Origin: Prevotellaceae bacterium
Lineage (GTDB): Bacteria; Bacteroidota; Bacteroidia; Bacteroidales; Paludibacteraceae
DNA length: 8,947 nucleotides
Assembly: GCA_031290375.1 (NCBI GenBank)
Contig: JAITNR010000048.1
Location: forward strand, 1 to 8,947
Reading direction: 5' to 3'
A model generated the notes under the pieces. That model saw nothing but the letters and a program-made list of their open reading frames with translations. It made no database searches and had not been told where the DNA came from. A program made the translations under genes and the position numbers. This document shows, piece after piece, positions 1-6,036 of this stretch. Positions within the stretch are counted from its first letter, which is position 1; every line of letters begins with the position of its first letter.

Positions 1-1214
1 GCCTGAGTGCCTGAAGTACCTGTGGCAAAATCAATGGTTTTTGAAGTCGTACCTGTACTGCCCCATACAATATGTTCGTGTCCATCAGGAGTTTGGTCTG
101 CTGTTCCGCCACGTCCCCACTGGTAAAGGTCGCCAATGTCGGCAGCATTTTCGTTTTCTACGCCAAGATTGGTTGCCAAAATCCGCAGGTAGCCGTTGGA
201 GTTGCTATAATCAGGCGAAGTTGCCGAAGTCGGAACGTCTAACTCTACATAATAGTATTTAACACCATTAAACATTACAGAATTGTTTTCGTCAAGTTTG
301 ATAAACTCAATTTCGGTAGTAACCGTTTGCGGCGTAGTAGTGTTGGGGTTGGTGTATTCGCAAGTGAAAATGAGTATGTCATTTTTATTCACATTACCAA
401 GCAGCGTATTAAGTTCGGCGCTCCAAGCAGAACCCACAGTACCAAAATTACTCGGAACACGGAACGTTTGAGCCGTACCACCCTTAGCCGCAGGAATGTT
501 CACAACAGTAGCTTGGTTTTTGCGGTTAACTTTCCATTGGAAAGAAGTTGCATTACCGCCGGTGTTTACGCCTTTGTACAACTCCAAATCCTGATATTGG
601 TAAGTGTACATTACCGAAACAGGAGAGAAAATGTTGTAGGCGGTGGGTGATAGTTCAGCACAATTAGTTTCAAGCGTTATCGTTACAGCGGTTCTTATCG
701 TGCTTTCTACTCCGCTAACCGTTTGCGAAGCGTGATAAGTAGCACCATCAACCAATGCCGTACTGCCTGATAAAGCCGTACCGCCTGTCTCAGCAGCATA
801 CCAGTTTAAGCCGCTTGGTTCTAAATCTGCAATAGTGGTGCCGCAAACCTTCTGTGCATCGGCAAGGATGGGGGCAAGAGGCGGAGCAGACGGACAACCG
901 ATACCGACCCATACTTCGTCCGTGCCTTTCCAGTACTTCACGCAATTCAGGGTTGAGTCGTAGACGATAAGTCCGCGCGCCAAATTTTTGTAATTGGCAT
1001 CGAGGCTGGTCTTAATCTGCTCTCCCAAATCGTCGATAGCAGTAGTTGATAACTGCGGCAAGCGCAAACCCTTGTCGCCGCCGCTAATCAGTTCGAGAAC
1101 TGAAAACGGTTCGGGGGCTTTGTCATACCCGATTGTAACCTGTGCTTTAATGCCTGTTGGCAACAGCACTGCTGCGAAAAGCAGCGTGAAAAATAAAACT
1201 TTTGTTGTTTTCAT
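1..1214 (-). CDS. Secreted surface protein with Ig-like and FISUMP-like regions, C-terminus beyond window
   Basis: The frame is open without a stop from an ATG at 1214 to the left edge, giving the first 404 residues. Residues 1-24 form a signal peptide (MKTTKVLFFTLLFAAVLLP..., probable cleavage KA|Q). Residues 25-107 are a compact N-terminal module (FSVLEL, KGLRLPQLST, LIVYDSTLNCVKYW) of a kind common in secreted Bacteroidetes proteins. Residues about 108-183 resemble the Bacteroidetes Ig-like repeat (NWYAAETGGTALSGSTALV followed by TYHASQTV). Residues about 185-330 I do not recognise. From about 345 (LATNLGV, DIGDLYQWGR, DGHEHIVW) the protein resembles the FISUMP-type domain of surface proteins. 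It is inferred to be exported and exposed or secreted; no anchor or sorting domain can be judged because the C-terminus is missing. Base composition is clearly richer in GC than the flanking non-coding DNA, supporting a real gene. The ligand or function is unknown. Confidence 0.85.
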   Translation of the reverse strand, partial: MKTTKVLFFTLLFAAVLLPTGIKAQVTIGYDKAPEPFSVLELISGGDKGLRLPQLSTTAIDDLGEQIKTSLDANYKNLARGLIVYDSTLNCVKYWKGTDEVWVGIGCPSAPPLAPILADAQKVCGTTIADLEPSGLNWYAAETGGTALSGSTALVDGATYHASQTVSGVESTIRTAVTITLETNCAELSPTAYNIFSPVSVMYTYQYQDLELYKGVNTGGNATSFQWKVNRKNQATVVNIPAAKGGTAQTFRVPSNFGTVGSAWSAELNTLLGNVNKNDILIFTCEYTNPNTTTPQTVTTEIEFIKLDENNSVMFNGVKYYYVELDVPTSATSPDYSNSNGYLRILATNLGVENENAADIGDLYQWGRGGTADQTPDGHEHIVWGSTGTTSKTIDFATGTSGTQ

Positions 1215-1285
1215 TTGAATAAAACTTTTTAATTTTTGATAAATAGTAATAAATAATTATATAATTTTCTTTTAATTCTTATGGG

Positions 1286-1311
1286 CATTAAGGGCTATAA
1301 AGCCCTTAATG
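1286..1311 (-). repeat. Perfect hairpin in the leader of the surface-protein gene
   Basis: An 11-bp perfect inverted repeat (CATTAAGGGCT and AGCCCTTAATG) encloses a 4-base loop, 72 bases before the ATG at 1214. No T-run follows it on either strand, so it does not look like an ordinary intrinsic terminator. It may be a leader stem affecting mRNA stability or translation of the surface protein. Confidence 0.6.
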
Positions 1312-1508
1312 GAAACTTGTCGGGCGTATGTAATATGTTTGTTGGAACTCTGCAAATATCCTAAAATTCTTTTTTTTTCATTATTCATTAATAAAAAATC
1401 CCTGAAAGATATTTTATTTCTTTCAAGAATTGCGACAAATTCTTCCGACTTTATTGTGGAAAAATTTCTTAAACTGTCTTGTGTATTTAACTGATTTTTA
1501 CTATACTT

Positions 1509-1518
1509 CGCGCGCGCG
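1509..1518. repeat. (CG)5 alternating tract
   Basis: Five CG units run on into TGTA in an otherwise AT-rich region, 27 bases from the TG microsatellite. Both tracts are alternating purine-pyrimidine, the sequence type that most readily adopts Z-DNA. Confidence 0.85.
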
Positions 1519-1543
1519 TGTAATAAGTGGTGTGGAACCTGCT

Positions 1544-1576
<33 letters not shown>

Positions 1577-1728
1577 AACAATATTTTCCATATTACCAAA
1601 CATTTCAGTCATAAAAAAAGTTAAAAAAACTTTATTCAGTGAATGACTGACAGAGGATAATGAGTAATTGGGTAACATGTGTTGGATTAATTGTTAATAA
1701 AGATTCTGCTTAAGTTCAAAATTGAATG

Positions 1729-1760
1729 CAAAGGTAAGTGAATTTTTTTAATTGTGCAAA
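1729..1760 (-). promoter_or_regulatory. Bacteroidetes-type promoter for the surface-protein gene
   Basis: Read on the minus strand, TTTG (1757-1760) is followed after 20 bases by TACCTTTG (1729-1736), matching the Bacteroidetes primary sigma consensus TTTG-N19/21-TAnnTTTG. Transcription would start near 1722 and run left towards the surface-protein gene. No better match lies closer to that gene. Confidence 0.6.
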
Positions 1761-2053
1761 TTTATTTTTACACATAAATTCAGAATTTTCAAAATTCACA
1801 TATTTAGTTCTGTAAATCCTGAGAATTGTGGGCACTTCTAAAAATTGATGAAAACCAAATAGTTAAATCTATAATACCTTAATTATCAACATGTTACAAA
1901 ATCAATCTTGTCTGAAAATTTAATTATTAGAACTGCCCTTGTGTTAATTCTATAAAATGTATTCCGTATTGCTTCGGATAAATTCTGCTAATGATAATTT
2001 TTACTGTCAATTTCGCGGATTTTTTATTCTATCACTTATTTTTTGAAAAAAAA

Positions 2054-2085
2054 TTTGGATATATAAAAAAAATGTATTACCTTTG
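2054..2085 (+). promoter_or_regulatory. Promoter of the initiator tRNA gene
   Basis: TTTG at 2054-2057 and TACCTTTG at 2078-2085, spaced by 20 bases, match the Bacteroidetes -33/-7 consensus exactly. The predicted start falls within a few bases of the tRNA 5' end at 2095, leaving an extremely short leader for RNase P to remove. Confidence 0.8.
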
Positions 2086-2094
2086 CATTCGTAT

Positions 2095-2166
2095 CGCGGA
2101 GTAGAGCAGTGGTAGCTTGTCAGGCTCATAACCTGGAGGTCGTGGGTTCGAATCCTGCCTCCGCAA
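2095..2166 (+). tRNA. Initiator tRNA-fMet (anticodon CAT)
   Basis: All four arms fold. The acceptor stem is CGCGGAG with CTCCGCA, leaving the C1 x A72 mismatch that marks bacterial initiator tRNAs for formylation. The D arm is GAGC/GCTT around a short loop, the anticodon CAT is at 2127-2129, and the T arm is GTGGG-TTCGAAT-CCTGC. The anticodon stem is TCAGG/CCTGG, so of the usual three G-C pairs next to the loop, position 29-41 is A-U instead. The 3' CCA is not encoded (A73 is followed by CTT), so CCA must be added after transcription. It is transcribed alone, between a promoter at 2054-2085 and a terminator at 2171-2222, and is oriented opposite to the atp genes. Confidence 0.95.
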
Positions 2167-2170
2167 CTTT

Positions 2171-2222
2171 TGCCCCTAAACGTCTGTTTATCTTACTGAT
2201 AAACAGACGTTTAGGCATTTTT
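2171..2222 (+). terminator. Strong intrinsic terminator of tRNA-fMet
   Basis: A perfect 18-bp stem (2175-2192 with 2198-2215) around a 5-base loop begins a few bases after the tRNA and is followed by ATTTTT on the plus strand. It is the strongest stem-loop in the window. Its left arm overlaps the end of a truncated HTH reading frame on the other strand. Confidence 0.85.
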
Positions 2223-2307
2223 GTTTGGCAAACCATTCAATAGTGTATCCCTTTTCGCGCAAAAATTGACGGATTAACTTACCTGTATGTATATCGTTTA
2301 TTGACAC
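2188..2307 (-). pseudogene. 5' remnant of a small HTH (XRE-like) regulator
   Basis: A GTG-started frame of 39 codons encodes, after four residues, IHTGKLIRQFLREKGYTIEW and then FAKQKC. This resembles the N-terminus of a small Bacteroidetes helix-turn-helix family of about 70 residues whose typical pattern is H-I-G-x-L-I followed by W-F-A and a Cys. In intact members an R-T-N-V-Y-K-I-F-like recognition helix should follow. Here the similarity ends at the Cys codon, and the frame runs into the tRNA terminator stem and stops after eight unrelated residues. It is therefore probably a dead fragment, truncated when the tRNA unit and the atp end were brought together. The family call rests on remembered pattern similarity only. 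No promoter was found. Confidence 0.45.
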
Positions 2308-2312
2308 AAAAA

Positions 2313-2343
2313 TTAGCGTGATACTTTTAGCGTATCCCGCTAA
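2313..2343. repeat. Imperfect inverted repeat upstream of the HTH remnant
   Basis: TTAGCG-T-GATAC, a 7-base centre, then GTATC-C-CGCTAA: 11 paired bases with one internal mismatch. It lies just upstream of the GTG of the HTH fragment on the minus strand. It could be a former operator of that regulator or an RNA stem in the region downstream of atpB. Confidence 0.45.
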
Positions 2344-2455
2344 CTAAGGTAATTTGCCGTACCCACAGGGACAAGATAAGTAAAAGTCCACGCAACAACA
2401 CGGATATTTCAACTTAATCCTTTCCCTATTAATTTTGGCAAATTTTTTAGTTAGG

Positions 2456-2479
2456 AAAAATAAACTAAAATGTTTATTT
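2456..2479 (-). terminator. Probable AU-rich terminator of the atp operon
   Basis: On the minus strand AAATAAAC, a 6-base loop and GTTTATTT form an 8-bp perfect stem followed by further T residues, about 90 bases after the atpB stop. The stem is AU-rich and weak, but position and T-tail fit a rho-independent terminator. No subunit-c or other atp frame lies between it and atpB. Confidence 0.45.
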
Positions 2480-2568
2480 ATAAATTATTACTACAATTAA
2501 TTACATTTTTTCAACTTTAATTTTACATATAGTGAAATTTTCATCCTCGTATCTATCTTTTTTAATTC

Positions 2569-3672
2569 TCAGTCCTTGACTTTTACCTCCTTTGCGTGAT
2601 GCGACTCTACCTGCGAAAGTCCGATAAACACAGCCGAAAGTATCGTAAATACGTATGCCTGAATAAAGGCAACAAGCAGTTCCACAAAGTCAATGAAAAT
2701 CGTCATAACAACGGATACTACGCTCATTGAGGCACTCATAGCCGCTCCGAGTTGGGCTGTGAGAAAAATTACGCACGTCAGTCCAAGCACAATTGAATGC
2801 CCCGCCAAAATGTTGGCAAAAAGACGTATCATAAGAGCAAACGGCTTGGTAATCATACCCACAATTTCGATTGCAGGCATTATCGGTATGGGTACTTTTA
2901 ACCACATTGGCACATCGGGCCAGAAGATTTCCTTCCAATACTCTTTTGTGCCAAAGACATTTACAATCACAAAGGTAAAAAGAGCCAAAACCAGCGTCAC
3001 AGCAATGTTTCCCGTAACGTTTGCGCCACCGGGGAAGAACGGAACGATGCCCATCAGATTGTTGATAAAAATAAAGAAAAACACCGTCAGCAAATATGGT
3101 ATGTAACGTCTGTAATTCGCTCCTATACAAGGCTTTATAATGCTATCAACGAGCATCATCACAAACATTTCGATAAACGCCACAAACCCTTTCGGGTTGC
3201 TGTTTTCGACATTTCTGTTTCTGTACCATTTGGCACAAAGAAGAATTATCAGCACCAATATTATACTATTGATTATCAGCGACAAAGCATTTTTGGTTAT
3301 GGAAAAATCAAACGGACGCATTTCTTGCCCATCGGCATCTTTTTCAACTATTTTGCCCTTATATTTTTCTGATTTTGAGATATAAAAGCCTTTATATTCA
3401 GCATGTCCGTGTTCAAGTCTGGAAGAAGAAAAAACGCTCCACTCTCCACTGTTGGACAGCACAATTACGGGCAATGGAATAGCTATTTCGTGCCCCTTGA
3501 ATGTGGCTATGTGCCACATATATCCGTCAGAAACGTGTCCCAAAATCAGTTCGGTTACGTCCAATTGCGAACTTTCTGTGGTGTCAGTCCGGTGCTGTTC
3601 TTCGTTTGAATAGGCATTGAGTCCAATTAACGAAAGCAAAACTACTGTCAAAAATTTTCTCCTAATCAACAT
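2569..3672 (-). CDS. atpB: ATP synthase F0 subunit a
   Basis: Membrane subunit providing the proton or sodium half-channels against the c-ring. The 367-residue length is typical of Bacteroidetes, which carry an extra N-terminal extracytoplasmic part. Residues 1-22 look like a signal peptide, and residues 35-125 contain the family's PLPVIVLSN, LEHGHAEYKGFY and RPFDFSITKN motifs. Hydrophobic helices follow from about 127 onwards. The essential arginine is R283 in MIRLFANILAGH (E. coli R210). H292 and E331 occupy the positions of E. coli E219 and H245, the reciprocal swap known from mitochondria and many bacteria. Q338 corresponds to Q252. The ATG overlaps the end of orf136 by 11 bases, implying translational coupling. 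It is the last gene of the operon here; atpE, which normally follows, is absent. Confidence 0.97.
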   Translation of the reverse strand: MLIRRKFLTVVLLSLIGLNAYSNEEQHRTDTTESSQLDVTELILGHVSDGYMWHIATFKGHEIAIPLPVIVLSNSGEWSVFSSSRLEHGHAEYKGFYISKSEKYKGKIVEKDADGQEMRPFDFSITKNALSLIINSIILVLIILLCAKWYRNRNVENSNPKGFVAFIEMFVMMLVDSIIKPCIGANYRRYIPYLLTVFFFIFINNLMGIVPFFPGGANVTGNIAVTLVLALFTFVIVNVFGTKEYWKEIFWPDVPMWLKVPIPIMPAIEIVGMITKPFALMIRLFANILAGHSIVLGLTCVIFLTAQLGAAMSASMSVVSVVMTIFIDFVELLVAFIQAYVFTILSAVFIGLSQVESHHAKEVKVKD

Positions 3673-4072
3673 TTTTCTGTTTCTCTTTTTTTAGTAAATT
3701 TTCCCTGTTCTTCAAATAAAAAGTATTGAATACCAAATAAATAATATACAAAATTGCGAAGCACAAAATAAAATTCTCCTTCTCAATGCCAACCGCAAAA
3801 TAATAGATGAGAATTATCGAAAGTGAAAGCAAAAACCTGCCTGCTTCAAATCCCATAAACACATTGACAGACTGCATATTGGACATATTTTTCCTGTTAA
3901 TTATGATAATGGAAACCCATTCATAACCTCCCAGAAAAATTATCATGGCAAACAACCACAACTTCGGAGCAGTATCAGTAAAAATCCTGTCTGCAAAAAC
4001 TGCCGCCGAACTTGTTAATACACAAGTCAAAAACAACAATCCGAATAGATATTTTCTATTAAACATATTCAT
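3662..4072 (-). CDS. Small membrane protein of the atp operon (orf136, AtpI-like position)
   Basis: 136 residues starting from ATG at 4072, two bases after the atpC stop; a TTG at 4087 inside atpC would add five residues but is less likely. In this numbering hydrophobic stretches lie at about 8-27 (possibly a signal peptide or first helix), 38-58, 73-96 and 101-120. The C-terminus is lysine-rich (KNRENLLKKEKQKN), which suggests it faces the cytoplasm. The sequence does not clearly match AtpI or AtpZ. Its place immediately before atpB, with an 11-base overlap, suggests a role in F0 assembly or in handling subunit a. That is inference from position, since related operons in this phylum also carry an uncharacterised membrane protein here. 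Confidence in the gene is high, in the function low. Confidence 0.8.
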   Translation of the reverse strand: MNMFNRKYLFGLLFLTCVLTSSAAVFADRIFTDTAPKLWLFAMIIFLGGYEWVSIIIINRKNMSNMQSVNVFMGFEAGRFLLSLSIILIYYFAVGIEKENFILCFAILYIIYLVFNTFYLKNRENLLKKEKQKNVD

Positions 4073-4074
4073 AA

Positions 4075-4308
4075 TTATTCCACGCAAACCGACACTTTGT
4101 TTTGCCTTGCTTCAACAAAGCCACTTTCTATTTCAACTTCGTTGTTGGTATTTGACACTCTGTAAATCACTTTGCCCTGTTTCAAAACCGAAATAATAGG
4201 AGCGTGATTTTCCAAAACCGTAAACGAACCCGCTATCCCGGGCAAAGTAACCAGTTCGGCTTTGCCGCTATACAGTATTTTTTCGGGTGATATTATTTCT
4301 AATTGCAT
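4075..4308 (-). CDS. atpC: ATP synthase F1 subunit epsilon, short form
   Basis: 77 residues, beginning MQLEIISPEKILYSGKAEL. It matches the N-terminal beta-sandwich domain of epsilon: LPGIAGSFTVLENHAPIISV corresponds to the conserved G-x-x-G-x-x-x-x-L-x-x-H-A-P motif, and EIESGFVEARQNKVSVCV is the last strand pair. This domain sits on the central stalk and contacts the c-ring. The C-terminal two-helix domain that lets epsilon inhibit ATP hydrolysis in E. coli (139 residues) is absent, as is usual in Bacteroidetes, so it is unlikely to be a truncation. It lies 55 bases after atpD and ends two bases before the orf136 ATG. Confidence 0.95.
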   Translation of the reverse strand: MQLEIISPEKILYSGKAELVTLPGIAGSFTVLENHAPIISVLKQGKVIYRVSNTNNEVEIESGFVEARQNKVSVCVE

Positions 4309-4363
4309 TTTTTATTATTTTTTTACCTCCAACCTAATTAATAGACAGGCAGCTAATTCTCAA

Positions 4364-5863
4364 TTATTGCTCAGAAAGTTTCTTTGCCTTTTCAGCCACC
4401 TCTTCGATGGTTCCGACATTAAGAAAAGCCTGTTCGGGCAAGTCATCAACCTCGCCGTCCATAATCATGTTGAATCCCTTTATCGTATCTTCGATGGAAA
4501 CCATTACGCCGGGCACGCCCGAAAACGCCTCTGCCATGTGAAACGGCTGAGAAAGAAACCGCTGCACCCTGCGGGCACGATTTACAACCAGCTTGTCATC
4601 GTCTGACAACTCTTCCATGCCGAGAATTGCAATAATGTCCTGCAATTCCCTGTAACGCTGCAACAACTGCTTAACCCTCTGCGCTGTTTCGTAGTGAGTC
4701 TCACCCACAATGTTCGGGTCAAGAATACGCGATGTTGAGCCAAGCGGATCAACAGCGGGGTAGATGCCCAATTCCGATATTTTTCTGTCCAAAACGGTGG
4801 TAGCGTCCAAAAACGAGAAAGTTGTAGCGGGTGCAGGGTCAGTCAAGTCGTCTGCAGGCACATAAACTGCCTGTACCGAGGTAATTGACCCATTTTTTGT
4901 TGAAGTAATACGCTCCTGCATAAGCCCCATTTCCGAAGCCAAAGTAGGCTGATAACCTACAGCCGAAGGCATACGTCCCAAAAGTGCCGATACCTCCGAG
5001 CCTGCCTGAGTAAAACGAAAAATATTGTCTATGAAAAACAGGATGTCGCTTCCACCCTCACCTGCATTGTCGCGGAATGCTTCGGCAATGGTCAAACCGG
5101 ACAGGGCAACCGAAGAACGTGCTCCAGGTGGCTCGTTCATTTGCCCAAACACCAGCGTAGCCTGCGATTTTGCCAGTTCGTCATAATCAATTTTATCCAA
5201 ATCCCATTCGCCACGTTCCATCGACTCCCTGAACTCCTTGCCATAACGAATTACACCCGATTCTATCATCTCTCTGAGCAAGTCGTTGCCCTCACGCGTA
5301 CGCTCGCCCACGCCTGCAAAAACAGAAAAGCCATTGTGTTTTTTGGCAATATTGTTAATCAACTCCATAATCAGTACGGTTTTGCCTACGCCGGCACCTC
5401 CAAAAAGTCCGATTTTACCACCTTTCAGATATGGAGCGAGCAAATCCACCACCTTGATACCTGTAAAAAGAATTTCCTTTGAAGTTGACAAATCCTCAAA
5501 TTTTGGCGGGTCGCGGTGAATAGCCTGTGCGTTTTCATCGCTCACAGGCTTCATTCCGTCTATGGTTTGACCAATTACGTTAAGCAGGCGTCCTTTCACC
5601 TGATTGCCGACAGGCATTGAAATGGGGCGGTTGAGGCTTTCAACTTCCATTCCCCTGAAAATACCGTCAGTAGAATCCATTGCCACTGTTCTAACAGTAT
5701 CTTCGCCGATATGTTGCTGAACTTCAACAATTAAGACTTTCCCGTCAGGACGGACAATTTTCAGTGCTTCGTGAATTTTTGGAACAGAATTTTCCACCTT
5801 GTCGTAATTCACATCGATTACAGGACCTATCACCTGCGAGATGTAACCAATACTTTTGGGCAT
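4364..5863 (-). CDS. atpD: ATP synthase F1 subunit beta (catalytic)
   Basis: 499 residues, full length for the phylum. It holds the catalytic nucleotide sites of F1. The P-loop is GGAGVGKT at 155-162 with K161; the catalytic glutamate and adjacent arginine are E187 and R188 in GERTREG; the Walker B strand is ILFFIDN at 274-280. RMPSAVGYQPTLASEMG follows at 297-313 and the DELSEED-equivalent loop is EELSDDD at about 417-423. Relative to E. coli there is an insertion at about 205-232 (EFRESMERGEWDLDKIDYDE), a known feature of Bacteroidetes beta subunits. It is the first gene of the operon, with a clean promoter 87 bases upstream of the ATG, and is followed by atpC. All catalytic residues are intact. 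Confidence 0.98.
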   Translation of the reverse strand: MPKSIGYISQVIGPVIDVNYDKVENSVPKIHEALKIVRPDGKVLIVEVQQHIGEDTVRTVAMDSTDGIFRGMEVESLNRPISMPVGNQVKGRLLNVIGQTIDGMKPVSDENAQAIHRDPPKFEDLSTSKEILFTGIKVVDLLAPYLKGGKIGLFGGAGVGKTVLIMELINNIAKKHNGFSVFAGVGERTREGNDLLREMIESGVIRYGKEFRESMERGEWDLDKIDYDELAKSQATLVFGQMNEPPGARSSVALSGLTIAEAFRDNAGEGGSDILFFIDNIFRFTQAGSEVSALLGRMPSAVGYQPTLASEMGLMQERITSTKNGSITSVQAVYVPADDLTDPAPATTFSFLDATTVLDRKISELGIYPAVDPLGSTSRILDPNIVGETHYETAQRVKQLLQRYRELQDIIAILGMEELSDDDKLVVNRARRVQRFLSQPFHMAEAFSGVPGVMVSIEDTIKGFNMIMDGEVDDLPEQAFLNVGTIEEVAEKAKKLSEQ

Positions 5864-5949
5864 AATATTTTATTTTTTTGGGTCATCATTAAACAACTGA
5901 CTGATATTCACTTTATTTGACAAAAAACAGCCAGTAAAAAATCAATTTG

Positions 5950-5981
5950 CAAATTTACATTAAAAGATTTAAATTCGCAAA
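5950..5981 (-). promoter_or_regulatory. Promoter of the atpD-atpC-orf136-atpB operon
   Basis: On the minus strand TTTG (5978-5981) and TAAATTTG (5950-5957) are separated by 20 bases, matching the Bacteroidetes consensus. The expected start near 5943 gives a leader of about 80 bases before atpD. The two elements are embedded in a dyad: CAATTTGC at 5943-5950 and GCAAATTG at 5977-5984. Confidence 0.75.
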
Positions 5982-6036
5982 TTGAAATGAACCAGACTAA
6001 AACTTTTTTTTTGAAGTGCTATTGTTTTTGAGTAAG

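Noticed and set aside
41..1218. Several plus-strand frames at the left end
   Set aside because: The minus strand has one uninterrupted 404-codon frame with a signal peptide and known domain patterns; the plus frames are its shadows.
1309..1494. Plus-strand 61-codon frame near 1309
   Set aside because: AT-driven, Phe/Leu/Lys-rich, lies in the leader region, no promoter and no similarity recognised.
1615..1650. AAAGTT/AACTTT mini-stem with A/T run, considered as a leader attenuator
   Set aside because: Only six A/T-rich pairs; expected by chance in this composition.
1912..2031. Minus-strand open stretch of about 33 codons encoding SRIYPKQYGIHFIELTQGQF
   Set aside because: It reads somewhat like protein but has no start, no recognised family and no promoter; could be debris, not supportable.
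2095..2222. tRNA 3' end as an attachment site of a resident integrative element
   Set aside because: No integrase, no second copy of the tRNA 3' end and no element genes are visible in the window; only the truncated HTH hints at past events.
2690..3130. Long alternative frames within atpB on both strands
   Set aside because: They overlap an unmistakable, motif-complete atpB frame and encode no recognisable protein.
5141..5482. Plus-strand open frame inside atpD
   Set aside because: Antisense shadow of conserved atpD codons; no start context and no family features.
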